Positions 39,521 to 47,946 of a stretch of DNA of 49,266 nt are shown in pieces; the stretch's first letter is position 1, and each line of letters opens with the position of its first letter. The notes beneath the pieces were generated by a model. It was given only the letters and a program-made list of their open reading frames with translations, ran no database searches and had not been told where the DNA came from. Source of the stretch: Oscillospiraceae bacterium (lineage in GTDB: Bacteria > Bacillota > Clostridia > Oscillospirales > UBA929). Location of the stretch: NCBI GenBank assembly GCA_031253545.1, contig JAIRWH010000021.1, positions 1 through 49,266 of the forward strand. Reading direction: 5' to 3'. The position numbers and the translations under genes were made by a program.

Positions 39521-39557
39521 CGCGCAATGCGCTCCCCTTCGGCAATCCGCCCGCTCC
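39521..39557. repeat. 37-bp direct repeat, copy 1
   Basis: cgcgcaatgcgctccccttcggcaatccgcccgctcc; identical at 41174-41210. Confidence 0.9.
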
Positions 39558-39580
39558 GCCGCCGTGCGTGTATGCGGGGG

Positions 39581-41110
39581 TTAGCGGGAGCGCTGCGGGT
39601 CGAAATAGAGCGTTGTCCTGCTTTCGTTGAGACCGATTATGGCGGATTTATTTGGGAAGTAGTTCCTCTGGCACCAAAGCCCCGTCAGCGCGGTGTTGCG
39701 GGTTACGTCTAAGGCGGTGAGTTGGTTGCCGCGACAATCAAGCGACCTCAGTGCGGTGTTGCGGGAAACATCAAGCGTGGTGAGTTGGTTGTTTTCAAAG
39801 TAAAGCTCCGTCAGCGCCGTGTTATTCGTAACGTCAAGCGTGGTGAGCTGGTTGCTCTGGCAGTTAAGGTCCCTCAGCGCGGTGTTGCGGGTTACGTCTA
39901 AGGCGGTGAGTTGGTTTCTGCTGCAGCGAAGCTCCGTCAGCGCGGTGAGCCGGGAAACGTCAAGCGTGGTGAGCTGGTTGTAGTAGCAGTTAAGGGACAT
40001 CAGCGCGGTGTTGCGGGATACGTCAAGCGAGGTGAGTTGGTTGTAGCTGCAGCCAAGCACCGTCAGCGCGGTGGCACCGCTCACGTCAAGCGCGGTGAGT
40101 TGGTTGTTCACGCAGTTAAGCTCCGTCAGCGCGGTGAGCCGGGAAACGTCAAGCGTGGTGAGCTGGTTGTCCTCGCACCAAAGTATCGTCAGCGCCGTAT
40201 TGCGGCTCACGTCAAGCGCGGTGAGTTGGTTGCCGACGCAGGAAAGCACCGTCAGCGCGGTGTTGCGGGAAACATCAAGCGTGGTGAGTTGGTTGAAGCT
40301 GCAGCCAAGCGCCGTCAGCGCGGTGAAATGTTCTATGCCGGTCAAGTCTTTTATACCCCAAAAGGGCACATCAAGCCTCGTCACCCTCGCCACGTCCGTT
40401 TTGGTAATAGCGCCCGTGGGCTTGTTGATTGCGCTCCGCACAGCGGCTTCGAAGTTGGGGTCGGGGAAGGTGATGACGTTGCTATCCTGCGATGGCGAGG
40501 GGCTTGGCGAAGGCGATGGTGACGGCGACGGAGAGGGTGACGGAGAGGGGCTGGGCGAGGGCGAGGGTGACGGATTTGGAGATGGTGACGGCGGTCTTTG
40601 CTCCGACGGCGAAGGTGACGGAGAGGGCGAGGGGGACGGCGAAGGTTCGTCTATGGACGGTGACGGTTCCTCGCTCTGCGTGGGGTCGGGTTCGCTTGGG
40701 GTGGGTTGCTCCGAGGGTTGCTCCGAGGGTGAGGGGGAGGGGCTTGGTGAAGGCGAAGCCATGCTCACGCCGGAGGTTACTTCCTCCAACTTTTCCTCTA
40801 TCTCGCCATTCCCCGGCAAGGCGGCAAGACCCTGCCGCAATGTGGCGGCGGCTTTGTCGGTCTGCCCCAGGGCGACGTATGCGTCCGCCAACCCCGTATA
40901 GCCTCTGGGGTTCTTGGGTTCCACCTCAATCAGCTTCTCAAAGTAGTAGCGCGCTTCGGTGTAGTTTAGCTCCAGCAGATACTTCTCGCCGAGGTCGAGC
41001 AGTTCTTTTGCCGTAAGGGGCTTATTGGCCGTCTTACAGGCGGCAAGGGCGAGGATGAGCGCGAGGGCAAGGGCGGTAAGGCGGCGTGTCGTTGCTGTCG
41101 AACAAAGCAT
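39581..41110 (-). CDS. Lipoprotein with TPR-like region, long PSPSP linker and 21-aa LRR array (about 10 units)
   Basis: MLCSTATTRRLTALALALILALAACKT (start 41110); TPR-like LGEKYLLELNYTEARYYFEKLIEVEPKNPRGYTGLADAYV; repeats NQLTxLDVSRNTALTxLxCxx. Confidence 0.88.
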   Translation of the reverse strand: MLCSTATTRRLTALALALILALAACKTANKPLTAKELLDLGEKYLLELNYTEARYYFEKLIEVEPKNPRGYTGLADAYVALGQTDKAAATLRQGLAALPGNGEIEEKLEEVTSGVSMASPSPSPSPSPSEQPSEQPTPSEPDPTQSEEPSPSIDEPSPSPSPSPSPSPSEQRPPSPSPNPSPSPSPSPSPSPSPSPSPSPSPSPSPSQDSNVITFPDPNFEAAVRSAINKPTGAITKTDVARVTRLDVPFWGIKDLTGIEHFTALTALGCSFNQLTTLDVSRNTALTVLSCVGNQLTALDVSRNTALTILWCEDNQLTTLDVSRLTALTELNCVNNQLTALDVSGATALTVLGCSYNQLTSLDVSRNTALMSLNCYYNQLTTLDVSRLTALTELRCSRNQLTALDVTRNTALRDLNCQSNQLTTLDVTNNTALTELYFENNQLTTLDVSRNTALRSLDCRGNQLTALDVTRNTALTGLWCQRNYFPNKSAIIGLNESRTTLYFDPQRSR

Positions 41111-41173
41111 GGCAAATCCTCCTTCTACTTTTGGTCGCCGCGGACAAAAATATTCTACCACGAGCCCGCGCCG

Positions 41174-41210
41174 CGCGCAATGCGCTCCCCTTCGGCAATC
41201 CGCCCGCTCC
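41174..41210. repeat. 37-bp direct repeat, copy 2
   Basis: Identical to 39521-39557. Confidence 0.9.
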
Positions 41211-41248
41211 CGCCGCATTGTCGCAGTCAGCAGCCCATTGCGTCAATG

Positions 41249-42349
41249 TTAGCCATGCGGGTCAACAAAAACTGCTCTCGTTCTGCTCTCGTCAAGGCCG
41301 ATAATGCCGGATTTGTCGGTGAAGTAGTTGTCCCAGCAGTCAATCCACTCCAACACGGTGTTGTATGTTACATCAAGTGTGGTGAGTCGGTTACCGTCGC
41401 AGCCAAGCCACGTCAGCGCGGCGAGGCGGCTCACGTCCAAAGTGGTGAGCCGGTTACCGTTGCAGCCAAGCCACGTCAGCGCGGCGAGGCGGGAAACATC
41501 AAGCGAGGTGAGTTGATTCCGTTGACACAAAAGCACCGTCAGCGCGGTGGCACCGCTCACATCAAGCGAGGTGAGTTGATTATTTTGACACCAAAGCTCC
41601 GTCAGCGCGGTGGCACCGCTCACATCAAGCGTGGCGAGTTGGTTGTAGCCGCAGTTAAGCTCCGTCAGCGCGGTGAGCCGGGAAACGTCAAGTGTGGTGA
41701 GTTGGTTGCCGTCGCAGCCAAGCCACGTCAGCGCGGCGAGGCGGGAAACGTCAAGCGTGGTGAGTTGGTTGCCCTGGCAGTCAAGCAACGTCAGAGCGGT
41801 GTTGCGGGATACGTCTAAGGCGGTGATTTGGTTGTTTTGGCACTCAAGATACATCAGCGTGGTGTTGCGGGAAATGTCAAGCGAGGTGATTTGGTTGTCG
41901 TAGCAGTAAAGCTGTGTCAGCGCGGTGAAGTGCTCTATGCCGGTCATGTCTCTGATGTTGCCGCGTACTCCATAAGTTCCGCTCACGTCAAGCCTTGTCA
42001 CCCCCGCCACGTCCGTTTTGGTAACAGCACCCGTGGGCTTGCCGATTGCGCTCCGCACCGCCGCCTCAAAAGCGGGGTCGGGGAAGGTGATGACGGTGTT
42101 ATCCTGCGAGGGCGACGGCGAAGATTCGTCTATGGACGGTGACGGTTCCTCGCTCGGCGTGGGGTCGGGTTCGCTTGGGGTGGGTTGCTCCGAGGGCGAG
42201 GGGGACGGCGTAAGAGCCGACGGCGAGGGGGAGGGCGAAGACGGCGCGCTCGGAGACGGCGAAGCGCCCCCGCAGGCGGCAAGCGTGGCGAGGATGAGCG
42301 CGAGGGCGAGGGCTGTGATGCGGCGTGTCGTTGCTGTCGAACAAAGCAT
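41249..42349 (-). CDS. LRR lipoprotein paralog (about 9 LRR units, PSPSP linker, no TPR region)
   Basis: MLCSTATTRRITALALALILATLAACGG; NQLTTLDVSRLAALTWLGCDG repeats; near-identical leader and signal peptide to the neighbouring gene. Confidence 0.88.
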   Translation of the reverse strand: MLCSTATTRRITALALALILATLAACGGASPSPSAPSSPSPSPSALTPSPSPSEQPTPSEPDPTPSEEPSPSIDESSPSPSQDNTVITFPDPAFEAAVRSAIGKPTGAVTKTDVAGVTRLDVSGTYGVRGNIRDMTGIEHFTALTQLYCYDNQITSLDISRNTTLMYLECQNNQITALDVSRNTALTLLDCQGNQLTTLDVSRLAALTWLGCDGNQLTTLDVSRLTALTELNCGYNQLATLDVSGATALTELWCQNNQLTSLDVSGATALTVLLCQRNQLTSLDVSRLAALTWLGCNGNRLTTLDVSRLAALTWLGCDGNRLTTLDVTYNTVLEWIDCWDNYFTDKSGIIGLDESRTRAVFVDPHG

Positions 42350-42401
42350 GGCAAATCCTCCTTCTGCTTTCGGTCGCCGCGGGCAAAGTCAATCGCGGCT
42401 G

Positions 42402-42447
42402 CCTACCGCGGGAACACAAGCTCCGGGTATTCGGCGGCCACGCGGCG
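42402..42447. repeat. 46-bp direct repeat, left copy (duplicate of GH gene 3' end)
   Basis: cctaccgcgggaacacaagctccgggtattcggcggccacgcggcg; identical to 45552-45597. Confidence 0.95.
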
Positions 42448-42473
42448 AACGCATGTACCACACTTCCTTCACG

Positions 42474-43403
42474 TTATATTCTGTCCGAGTATGGCAACGA
42501 TTTTATGTATTGCTCCATATAATCCCAGTCGGGTGAGCCTTGCGCCGTGGCGGGCAGCTTGATAAGACTTTTCTTCATTTTCTCCATTGTCCACTTACGC
42601 CCATAACTAAACTTATAGCGGTTAGCCTTTATGACCGTAGCGATAAAAAGGGCAATGTATTTGTTAAGCTCCCACCCCTTTGCATATAACACGTTCACAT
42701 CATCCGAAGCCCAAAATGGTGCTTGCTGATAAAACGCTTCGCCAACGCTGCCATTATAATTTACGGTGATGCAGTTTCCTCTGAATATTGCCGAAGCATC
42801 TATCAATTGCCTAACACCATTATTTACGCTGATAGCTCCCAAATAATTTGTGTCGCCTTCAAACATATCCTCTTTTGTCAAACGCTTGCCTTTTTCAAAA
42901 TCGAACAGTTGACCTAATGTGAACTCGCCCCACTTATTTATGTGGCACAAAGGTATTGCGCTCTGCACATTAGCAGTCGTATAAGGAGAAATCGGTGTTG
43001 TGTAAACCCATTCGGGGATAAAGTCTGGTAATTCAATATCTCGAAGCGTCTTGTTAGCTTGGCGACCGTAACTATACCGATATGCGTTTGCTTGTATGCA
43101 CATACAGTAATATAATTTTTCTTGTAAGGATAAGTCCTTTTTGGGCTTTAATACAGCAATATGAAAAGCTGTATAAAAGGGTTTTGTCTGAACAAAAGAT
43201 GATAATACACTACCACCAAGAGCAACCGTAATACAGCCTGCCGGAAAAGGCTTTACAATCTCATCGGCGCATACTTGCGAGACAACGCCGTTATCTTGTG
43301 CCGTGCGGGAAACGAAGTTAATATTGGAATTATTAGATAATTCCATATTCATTAACTCGAAACTATTTCCTTGCGAAAGCGTAAATAAATCTTTAACTTT
43401 CAT
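42474..43403 (-). CDS. Restriction-modification specificity subunit (BcgI-B / HsdS-like)
   Basis: Two half-repeats with TRD-like features: KVKDLFTLSQGNSFEL...ANAYRYSYGRQANKTLRDIELP and GEFTLGQLFDFEKGKRLTKEDM...ANRYKFSYGRKWTMEKMKKSLIKLP. Confidence 0.88.
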   Translation of the reverse strand: MKVKDLFTLSQGNSFELMNMELSNNSNINFVSRTAQDNGVVSQVCADEIVKPFPAGCITVALGGSVLSSFVQTKPFYTAFHIAVLKPKKDLSLQEKLYYCMCIQANAYRYSYGRQANKTLRDIELPDFIPEWVYTTPISPYTTANVQSAIPLCHINKWGEFTLGQLFDFEKGKRLTKEDMFEGDTNYLGAISVNNGVRQLIDASAIFRGNCITVNYNGSVGEAFYQQAPFWASDDVNVLYAKGWELNKYIALFIATVIKANRYKFSYGRKWTMEKMKKSLIKLPATAQGSPDWDYMEQYIKSLPYSDRI

Positions 43404-43418
43404 AAACTCCGCGTTCCC

Positions 43419-43625
43419 TCAGGCGGCAGTATCTTCATCGGCGGTAATACCTCGCCGTTTTTCGTACTTTTCGCACATATAAATCGCATGGGCTATGGCA
43501 ATCGTCTGCTTGGTTTTTTCTCGGCAAAAACAGCGCTTGCCCCTTTTATCAAGAACATAAACGTATGAAACCCCATTAATGACTTCTTGCCTGATGTCGG
43601 CTTTCTTATTCTTCATTGACTTCAC
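43419..43625 (-). CDS. Small hypothetical protein (68 aa) between R-M subunits
   Basis: MKSMKNKKADIRQEVINGVSYVYVLDKRGKRCFCREKTKQTIAIAHAIYMCEKYEKRRGITADEDTAA; overlaps the end of the upstream methylase gene. Confidence 0.6.
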   Translation of the reverse strand: MKSMKNKKADIRQEVINGVSYVYVLDKRGKRCFCREKTKQTIAIAHAIYMCEKYEKRRGITADEDTAA

Positions 43626-45480
43626 CCGCTTTCACGAGGTATGCCAAGTGGTCGTTGAGCGTCTTTTGGAAATCTTCCTGCTGCAGCGCGCCGTAATCCG
43701 TTTTCATATACGCTTCGCATAACCATTCGTCGCTATGCTTCACGCAGGCGCGGGCGGACAGGCCGTCCACGACATCGCGGTTACGGTACAGCTTCAGCCA
43801 TTCGGCAAGTATGCCTTCCCACTTGTCATAGTAATCAATGCGCCCTAGCTTTTTGCGCTTTACAAATCCGTCATTCTTGCAATAACCGAAAAATGTTTCC
43901 TGTTTCGCGTTGTGCGGCGCGTGGGCTTGCCATACCATAACGCAAGGATTCGTACCCGTAGGATAGAAAATATCGTCAGGCATGCTGAAAACGGCTTTAA
44001 GAGTGTGTTTCTTAAACAGGCGCTCCCGCACGTCCTTGAACTTCGTGCCGATGGCGCAGGACATCGGCACAACGATAACACCCACGCCGCCGACAGTTAA
44101 GACTTCAAGCAAATGCTCGGCAAACTCTAATTCAACCTTGCCGCCTTTGAGCGAGTACGGCGGATTTATAAGCCCCACGTTGATATTGAGCGCTTTTAGT
44201 TCTTTCGTGATACTTGCGTCAAAGCAATCGCCCTTGAAAATATTCGATTTGCCGTCTTGGCGGATAATCATATTGGCAATGGCGAGCGTATACAAACCGT
44301 CGTCTTGTTCAACGCCGTATAAGCGTTCTCTACGGATAGCTTCAGCTTCATTCGGATTGGCATCGCGGAACATTTTTGACATTGCGGTAACCAAGAATCC
44401 GCCCGACCCGCAACAAATATCAACAACTTTGCTGTTCTTGTTCACGTCCGCCAATTCAACCATAAACTCGGTTAGGTGCTGTGGGGTCAGAATGATACCC
44501 AAGCCGGAACCGTCGCCGCCGGAATATTTTATAAACTCGTGATAGAATACTCCGAGCGCGTCAAGCGTACTGTCGGCATAATCCATCATTGGCTTTATTT
44601 TTATTTCCAGTTGTTCAATGTACCAAACAATAGACTTTCTTTGTATGAGCGGGATTGACGAAAACTTGGAATTATCTTGCAACATCTTGAATATCTGCTT
44701 GATATACGATGTCCTGTCGCTACGTATGCCGCCTTTCTTTAATTCGTCCTCTATCGCCGTCTGAATTGCGGACATTACGGCGTTATACGAGGGCAAATGT
44801 GTATAACTTTTCGAGAAATCATCGTTACTGAGCGCAATAAGGACACCCGCTATGAAAATCGGTTTGTGTTCTTCCCTTACGGCTATTTCCCGCAAATAGT
44901 CGTGCATCTCAATAGCCGTTTCGCGTATCTCATCAAGAGAATAATCCTTTTGCAGTTTTTCGCCTCTGACAAGTTTGACATAGTTTTTAGGTTCTAAAAT
45001 AATGTCCTTTGCTTTTTTGAGCAAGTTCGCGTCATGAGCGGTTAGCCCCTTGCCCCAATAGAAAGCATCAACCTTAATATCGGCCGGCTTTGTGCCGCTC
45101 ACGGCAACGGCGATGACGTTAAAACTCTCTTTGAGGAACTTGGCATAATAAAGAACACCGTCCACGGCAAATCCGTTCGGGCAATCAAGATTTGCCGAAC
45201 GGTGTTTCTTGGCGGAGGTTTTACACTCAACAACAATGATAGTATTTATATCGTCGTTAAAAGTAATGATAAACTCGGGTTTCGCCTTGCCGCCTCCGCT
45301 CGTAGTAAAATCTTCAAGGGCGCGTTGCGCGGGTTTTCCGCCCGCCTTTTTGAGCAAGACCAACACCTTGTCAACGCCGACAACATCGCCCTGCGGGAAC
45401 ACGAAACCCCACCCGTTGTCGCCGAGCGTACACTTCATCTCACGGAGCGTCAGACCTTCGGTGTATTGCTCAACAGCCAT
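43606..45480 (-). CDS. BcgI-A-like fused endonuclease / N6-adenine DNA methyltransferase
   Basis: N-terminal nuclease-like KPEFIITFNDDINTIIVVECKTSAKKH; methylase motif I VVDICCGSGGFLVTAM and motif IV NPPY (GLINPPYSLKGG). Confidence 0.88.
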   Translation of the reverse strand: MAVEQYTEGLTLREMKCTLGDNGWGFVFPQGDVVGVDKVLVLLKKAGGKPAQRALEDFTTSGGGKAKPEFIITFNDDINTIIVVECKTSAKKHRSANLDCPNGFAVDGVLYYAKFLKESFNVIAVAVSGTKPADIKVDAFYWGKGLTAHDANLLKKAKDIILEPKNYVKLVRGEKLQKDYSLDEIRETAIEMHDYLREIAVREEHKPIFIAGVLIALSNDDFSKSYTHLPSYNAVMSAIQTAIEDELKKGGIRSDRTSYIKQIFKMLQDNSKFSSIPLIQRKSIVWYIEQLEIKIKPMMDYADSTLDALGVFYHEFIKYSGGDGSGLGIILTPQHLTEFMVELADVNKNSKVVDICCGSGGFLVTAMSKMFRDANPNEAEAIRRERLYGVEQDDGLYTLAIANMIIRQDGKSNIFKGDCFDASITKELKALNINVGLINPPYSLKGGKVELEFAEHLLEVLTVGGVGVIVVPMSCAIGTKFKDVRERLFKKHTLKAVFSMPDDIFYPTGTNPCVMVWQAHAPHNAKQETFFGYCKNDGFVKRKKLGRIDYYDKWEGILAEWLKLYRNRDVVDGLSARACVKHSDEWLCEAYMKTDYGALQQEDFQKTLNDHLAYLVKAGEVNEE

Positions 45481-45551
45481 TGCGCGGCACTCCTTTCAAG
45501 CGCGGAACAACATGCCGTAAGTATAACATAACGCATGGCGCAATATCAATA

Positions 45552-45597
45552 CCTACCGCGGGAACACAAGCTCCGGGTATTCGGCGGCCACGCGGCG
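45552..45597. repeat. 46-bp direct repeat, right copy (within the GH gene 3' end)
   Basis: Identical to 42402-42447; encodes RRVAAEYPELVFPR* of the GH gene on the minus strand. Confidence 0.95.
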
Positions 45598-46581
45598 CGT
45601 GGCGGCGGAGAGCCGCTCGAAACCGCCGCATTTATCCACCCCGTTGCTCGTCCAGGGCATTACGCCCTGCCAGCCGTGCCTCATGGCGTTGAGGTAATCG
45701 TCGGTGAGCGTGGAGCCCGCCGTGCCGAGGGCCGGACATTCGCCTATGAGCGCCGGGCGGCCGCCCCTCAAACCCCAGCCGCCCTCTTCGCGCGGACCGA
45801 AGGGGCTTAGGGTAAAGGGCGAGCCGTAACGCTCGCCTATCCAGTCGTAATAATGCGGCGAGAGGAAGTCCAAAAACGCGCCGTCGTCTTTATACAGGCT
45901 TTGCAAATATTCATCCGACACCATATCGCCTTCGTATAGCTCGGAGTGGTACTTGGGGAAACTCATGCCCACCGTGACGAGCGTGGCGGGGGCGGCCTTG
46001 TGAAGCGCCGCCGCGCAGCGGGCAAACAGGCGCGAGAGGGCCTCCCACGGCATCTTGCCGCAAAAGTCCTCCTCATGCACCCAATCCGGCTCGTTCATCA
46101 GGTCCACGCTCCAGAGTACCGGGTTGCCGCCGAAATATTCCGCAAACGGCCTGACATAATGTTCGGCGAAAGATTCAACGCCGCGCTCGCTGCCGAGCAT
46201 GGCGCGCCAGCGGGCGGCCTCCGGGCGCGAACCGATGTCCTTGAAGTGGTCAAACGAGAGCAATGTGCCCATGATATACACGCCCGCGCTCTCGGCGGCG
46301 GCGAAAAGCGAGCGCAGGTCGCGCCAATGCGCCTGCGCCACGCCGCGCACAACGCCGCCCTCGTCAATATCCACCGCGCCTTGGCCGTTGTTGCAGTTGA
46401 GCCACACGCGCGTGGCGTTGACCCCGGCCTCGCGTATCTGCGCGAGGTGCCCGCGCCACCACGCCTCGTCGTATTCGCCGCCGAAGTCGTTCCAGTTGTG
46501 CCAAGGGGTATTCGCGCCGCAGAACCAAACGGGCTTGCCGTTTGCCTCAAAACGCTCCCCGCGTATTGTGATACGCTCCAT
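45553..46581 (-). CDS. GH5-like (endo-mannanase/cellulase superfamily) glycoside hydrolase
   Basis: MERITIRGERFEANGKPVWFCGANTPWHNWNDFGG...VLWSVDLMNEPDW (NEP acid/base motif)...PALIGECPALG. Confidence 0.85.
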   Translation of the reverse strand: MERITIRGERFEANGKPVWFCGANTPWHNWNDFGGEYDEAWWRGHLAQIREAGVNATRVWLNCNNGQGAVDIDEGGVVRGVAQAHWRDLRSLFAAAESAGVYIMGTLLSFDHFKDIGSRPEAARWRAMLGSERGVESFAEHYVRPFAEYFGGNPVLWSVDLMNEPDWVHEEDFCGKMPWEALSRLFARCAAALHKAAPATLVTVGMSFPKYHSELYEGDMVSDEYLQSLYKDDGAFLDFLSPHYYDWIGERYGSPFTLSPFGPREEGGWGLRGGRPALIGECPALGTAGSTLTDDYLNAMRHGWQGVMPWTSNGVDKCGGFERLSAATRRVAAEYPELVFPR

Positions 46582-46694
46582 CGGGCAGTCACTTCCTTTC
46601 GCGTCTATGATACAGCACGGCGAGGGTTTTCGCAAGCGCGGTGGCGCGGCTGCGCGCGGCGAAAATCGCGTGACGAAAATCGCGGCGCGCATAC

Positions 46695-46723
46695 TTGACA
46701 AGCCCGGCGCGAAGGGGTATAAT
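46695..46723 (+). promoter_or_regulatory. Candidate promoter TTGACA-N17-TATAAT
   Basis: ttgaca 46695-46700, tataat 46718-46723, upstream of the 46772 CDS with aaggagg RBS. Confidence 0.75.
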
Positions 46724-46771
46724 GCCTTCACCCCGTACATAATCCGTACACAAATTAAGGAGGTTAGTCAA

Positions 46772-47320
46772 ATGGCTTTTTGCGGAAGCTGTGGAGCGCA
46801 GGCGGAAGACGGGCTTAGGTTTTGCCCCTCCTGCGGCAAAGAGATGGCGGCGGCGACCCCGCCGCAGCCCCAACCTCAGCAGCAGTATCAAGCCCCGCCG
46901 CAACAGCAGCCCTACGGTCAGCAGCAGCCCTACGCGCAACAATACCCGCAGCAGCCGAGACCGCCGCAGAGCGACGCCGAGGCCAATAAACTCATGGGAG
47001 TACTCGGCTTTTTGATTTTCTGGCTGCCGCTCATCACGGGCGATTACAAGAAGTCGCCGTTTGTCAAGTTCAACGTGAACCAAGGCGTTATCATGTGCGC
47101 GCTCTCCGTGGCATACTGCGTCATCGCCGGCATACTGATTGCCATCGGCTTTGCCACCCTGTTTACCGGCACCCCCGTTATCATGGTTCTGTTCATAATC
47201 TTCGCGTGCCTGCTTTACCTGCCCGTACTCGCCCTTACTGTGTTGGGCATAGTCAACGCCGTGAAGGGGCAGGAAAAGCCGTTGCCGGTCGTCGGCAAGC
47301 TCTTCGTGGCGTTTAAGTAG
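46772..47320 (+). CDS. Zinc-ribbon protein with Gln/Pro-rich linker and DUF4870-like membrane domain
   Basis: MAFCGSCGAQAEDGLRFCPSCGKE; QQQ/PQ linker; FVKFNVNQGVIMCALSVAYCVIAGILIAIGF. Confidence 0.85.
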   Translation: MAFCGSCGAQAEDGLRFCPSCGKEMAAATPPQPQPQQQYQAPPQQQPYGQQQPYAQQYPQQPRPPQSDAEANKLMGVLGFLIFWLPLITGDYKKSPFVKFNVNQGVIMCALSVAYCVIAGILIAIGFATLFTGTPVIMVLFIIFACLLYLPVLALTVLGIVNAVKGQEKPLPVVGKLFVAFK

Positions 47321-47349
47321 AGCCAACCCTCGCGGGTTTGTCGGCGGCG

Positions 47350-47650
47350 GTCAAGACGCGCCGCGCGGCACCGCGCACCCACCTTCGAGCGGACCGATAT
47401 GCCCGCCTTCCCGGCAGCCCGCTCGGAAACGGCTCGCCCGCGGCACACGCGGCGTTCCGCTTAATGCTGCTCGGTTCCCCGCCTGACATGGTTCGCGGGG
47501 CCGCGTTGCGCGGGACCGGTTCCTCATCGCCGGCATACACCGGGCGCGCGGCACATCGGCCGCCCTATGGTGGGGATTCACCCCTGCTGTGGCGGGTTGC
47601 AGGTTACAGGGCACCGCCGGCTCCCCGGCTAGCGCGGCGCGGCGCGGCGC
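47350..47650 (-). ncRNA. ffs: Signal recognition particle RNA, large (Bacillus) type with Alu domain; ends approximate
   Basis: Minus strand: ggcggtgccctgtaacctgcaacccgccacagcaggggtgaatcccc (Alu domain) and gaaccatgtcagg-cgg-ggaa-ccg-agcagcattaagcgg...tgtgccgcggg (domain IV), as in B. subtilis scRNA. Confidence 0.9.
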
Positions 47651-47721
47651 GTCTTTCACAAGATTATACCCTACCTCGCGCAAGTACGCAAGCCCCCGCC
47701 CGCGCGCGGGGCGTCATATAC

Positions 47722-47810
47722 GGAGAGGTATCGAAGTGGTCATAACGGGGCTGACTCGAAATCAGTTTGGGAGCAATCCCACGTGGGTTCGAATCCCACC
47801 CTCTCCGCCA
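47722..47810 (+). tRNA. tRNA-Ser (anticodon CGA) with encoded CCA
   Basis: GGAGAGG acceptor paired with CCTCTCC, anticodon loop CTCGAAA, long variable arm, GGTTCGAATCC T-arm, GCCA end. Confidence 0.95.
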
Positions 47811-47834
47811 ACGGGGAGTTGTACAAACTCCCCG
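47811..47834 (+). terminator. Hairpin immediately downstream of tRNA-Ser
   Basis: cggggagtt-gtac-aaactccccg inverted repeat directly after the tRNA CCA; no long T tract. Confidence 0.5.
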
Positions 47835-47838
47835 ACGG

Positions 47839-47896
47839 AGACAAATGCGAACCCGCTCCTGATTGTTTTTTGCCGGAGAGGCGTTCGCATCTGTCT
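47839..47896 (+). other. Long imperfect stem-loop, candidate terminator/attenuator/RNA element
   Basis: agacaaatgcgaac (47839-47852) pairs with gttcgcatctgtct (47883-47896), 13/14, plus inner ctcc/ggag; T-rich sequence follows. Confidence 0.55.
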
Positions 47897-47946
47897 TTTC
47901 GTTTGGTTTGTATTCACAAAACCGGTCTTAGAGGAGGAGACACTAA

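Noticed and set aside
39640-40340. Regular 63-bp repeats resembling a CRISPR or tandem array
   Set aside because: They translate to in-frame 21-aa LRR units; there are no conserved repeats with unique spacers and no cas genes.
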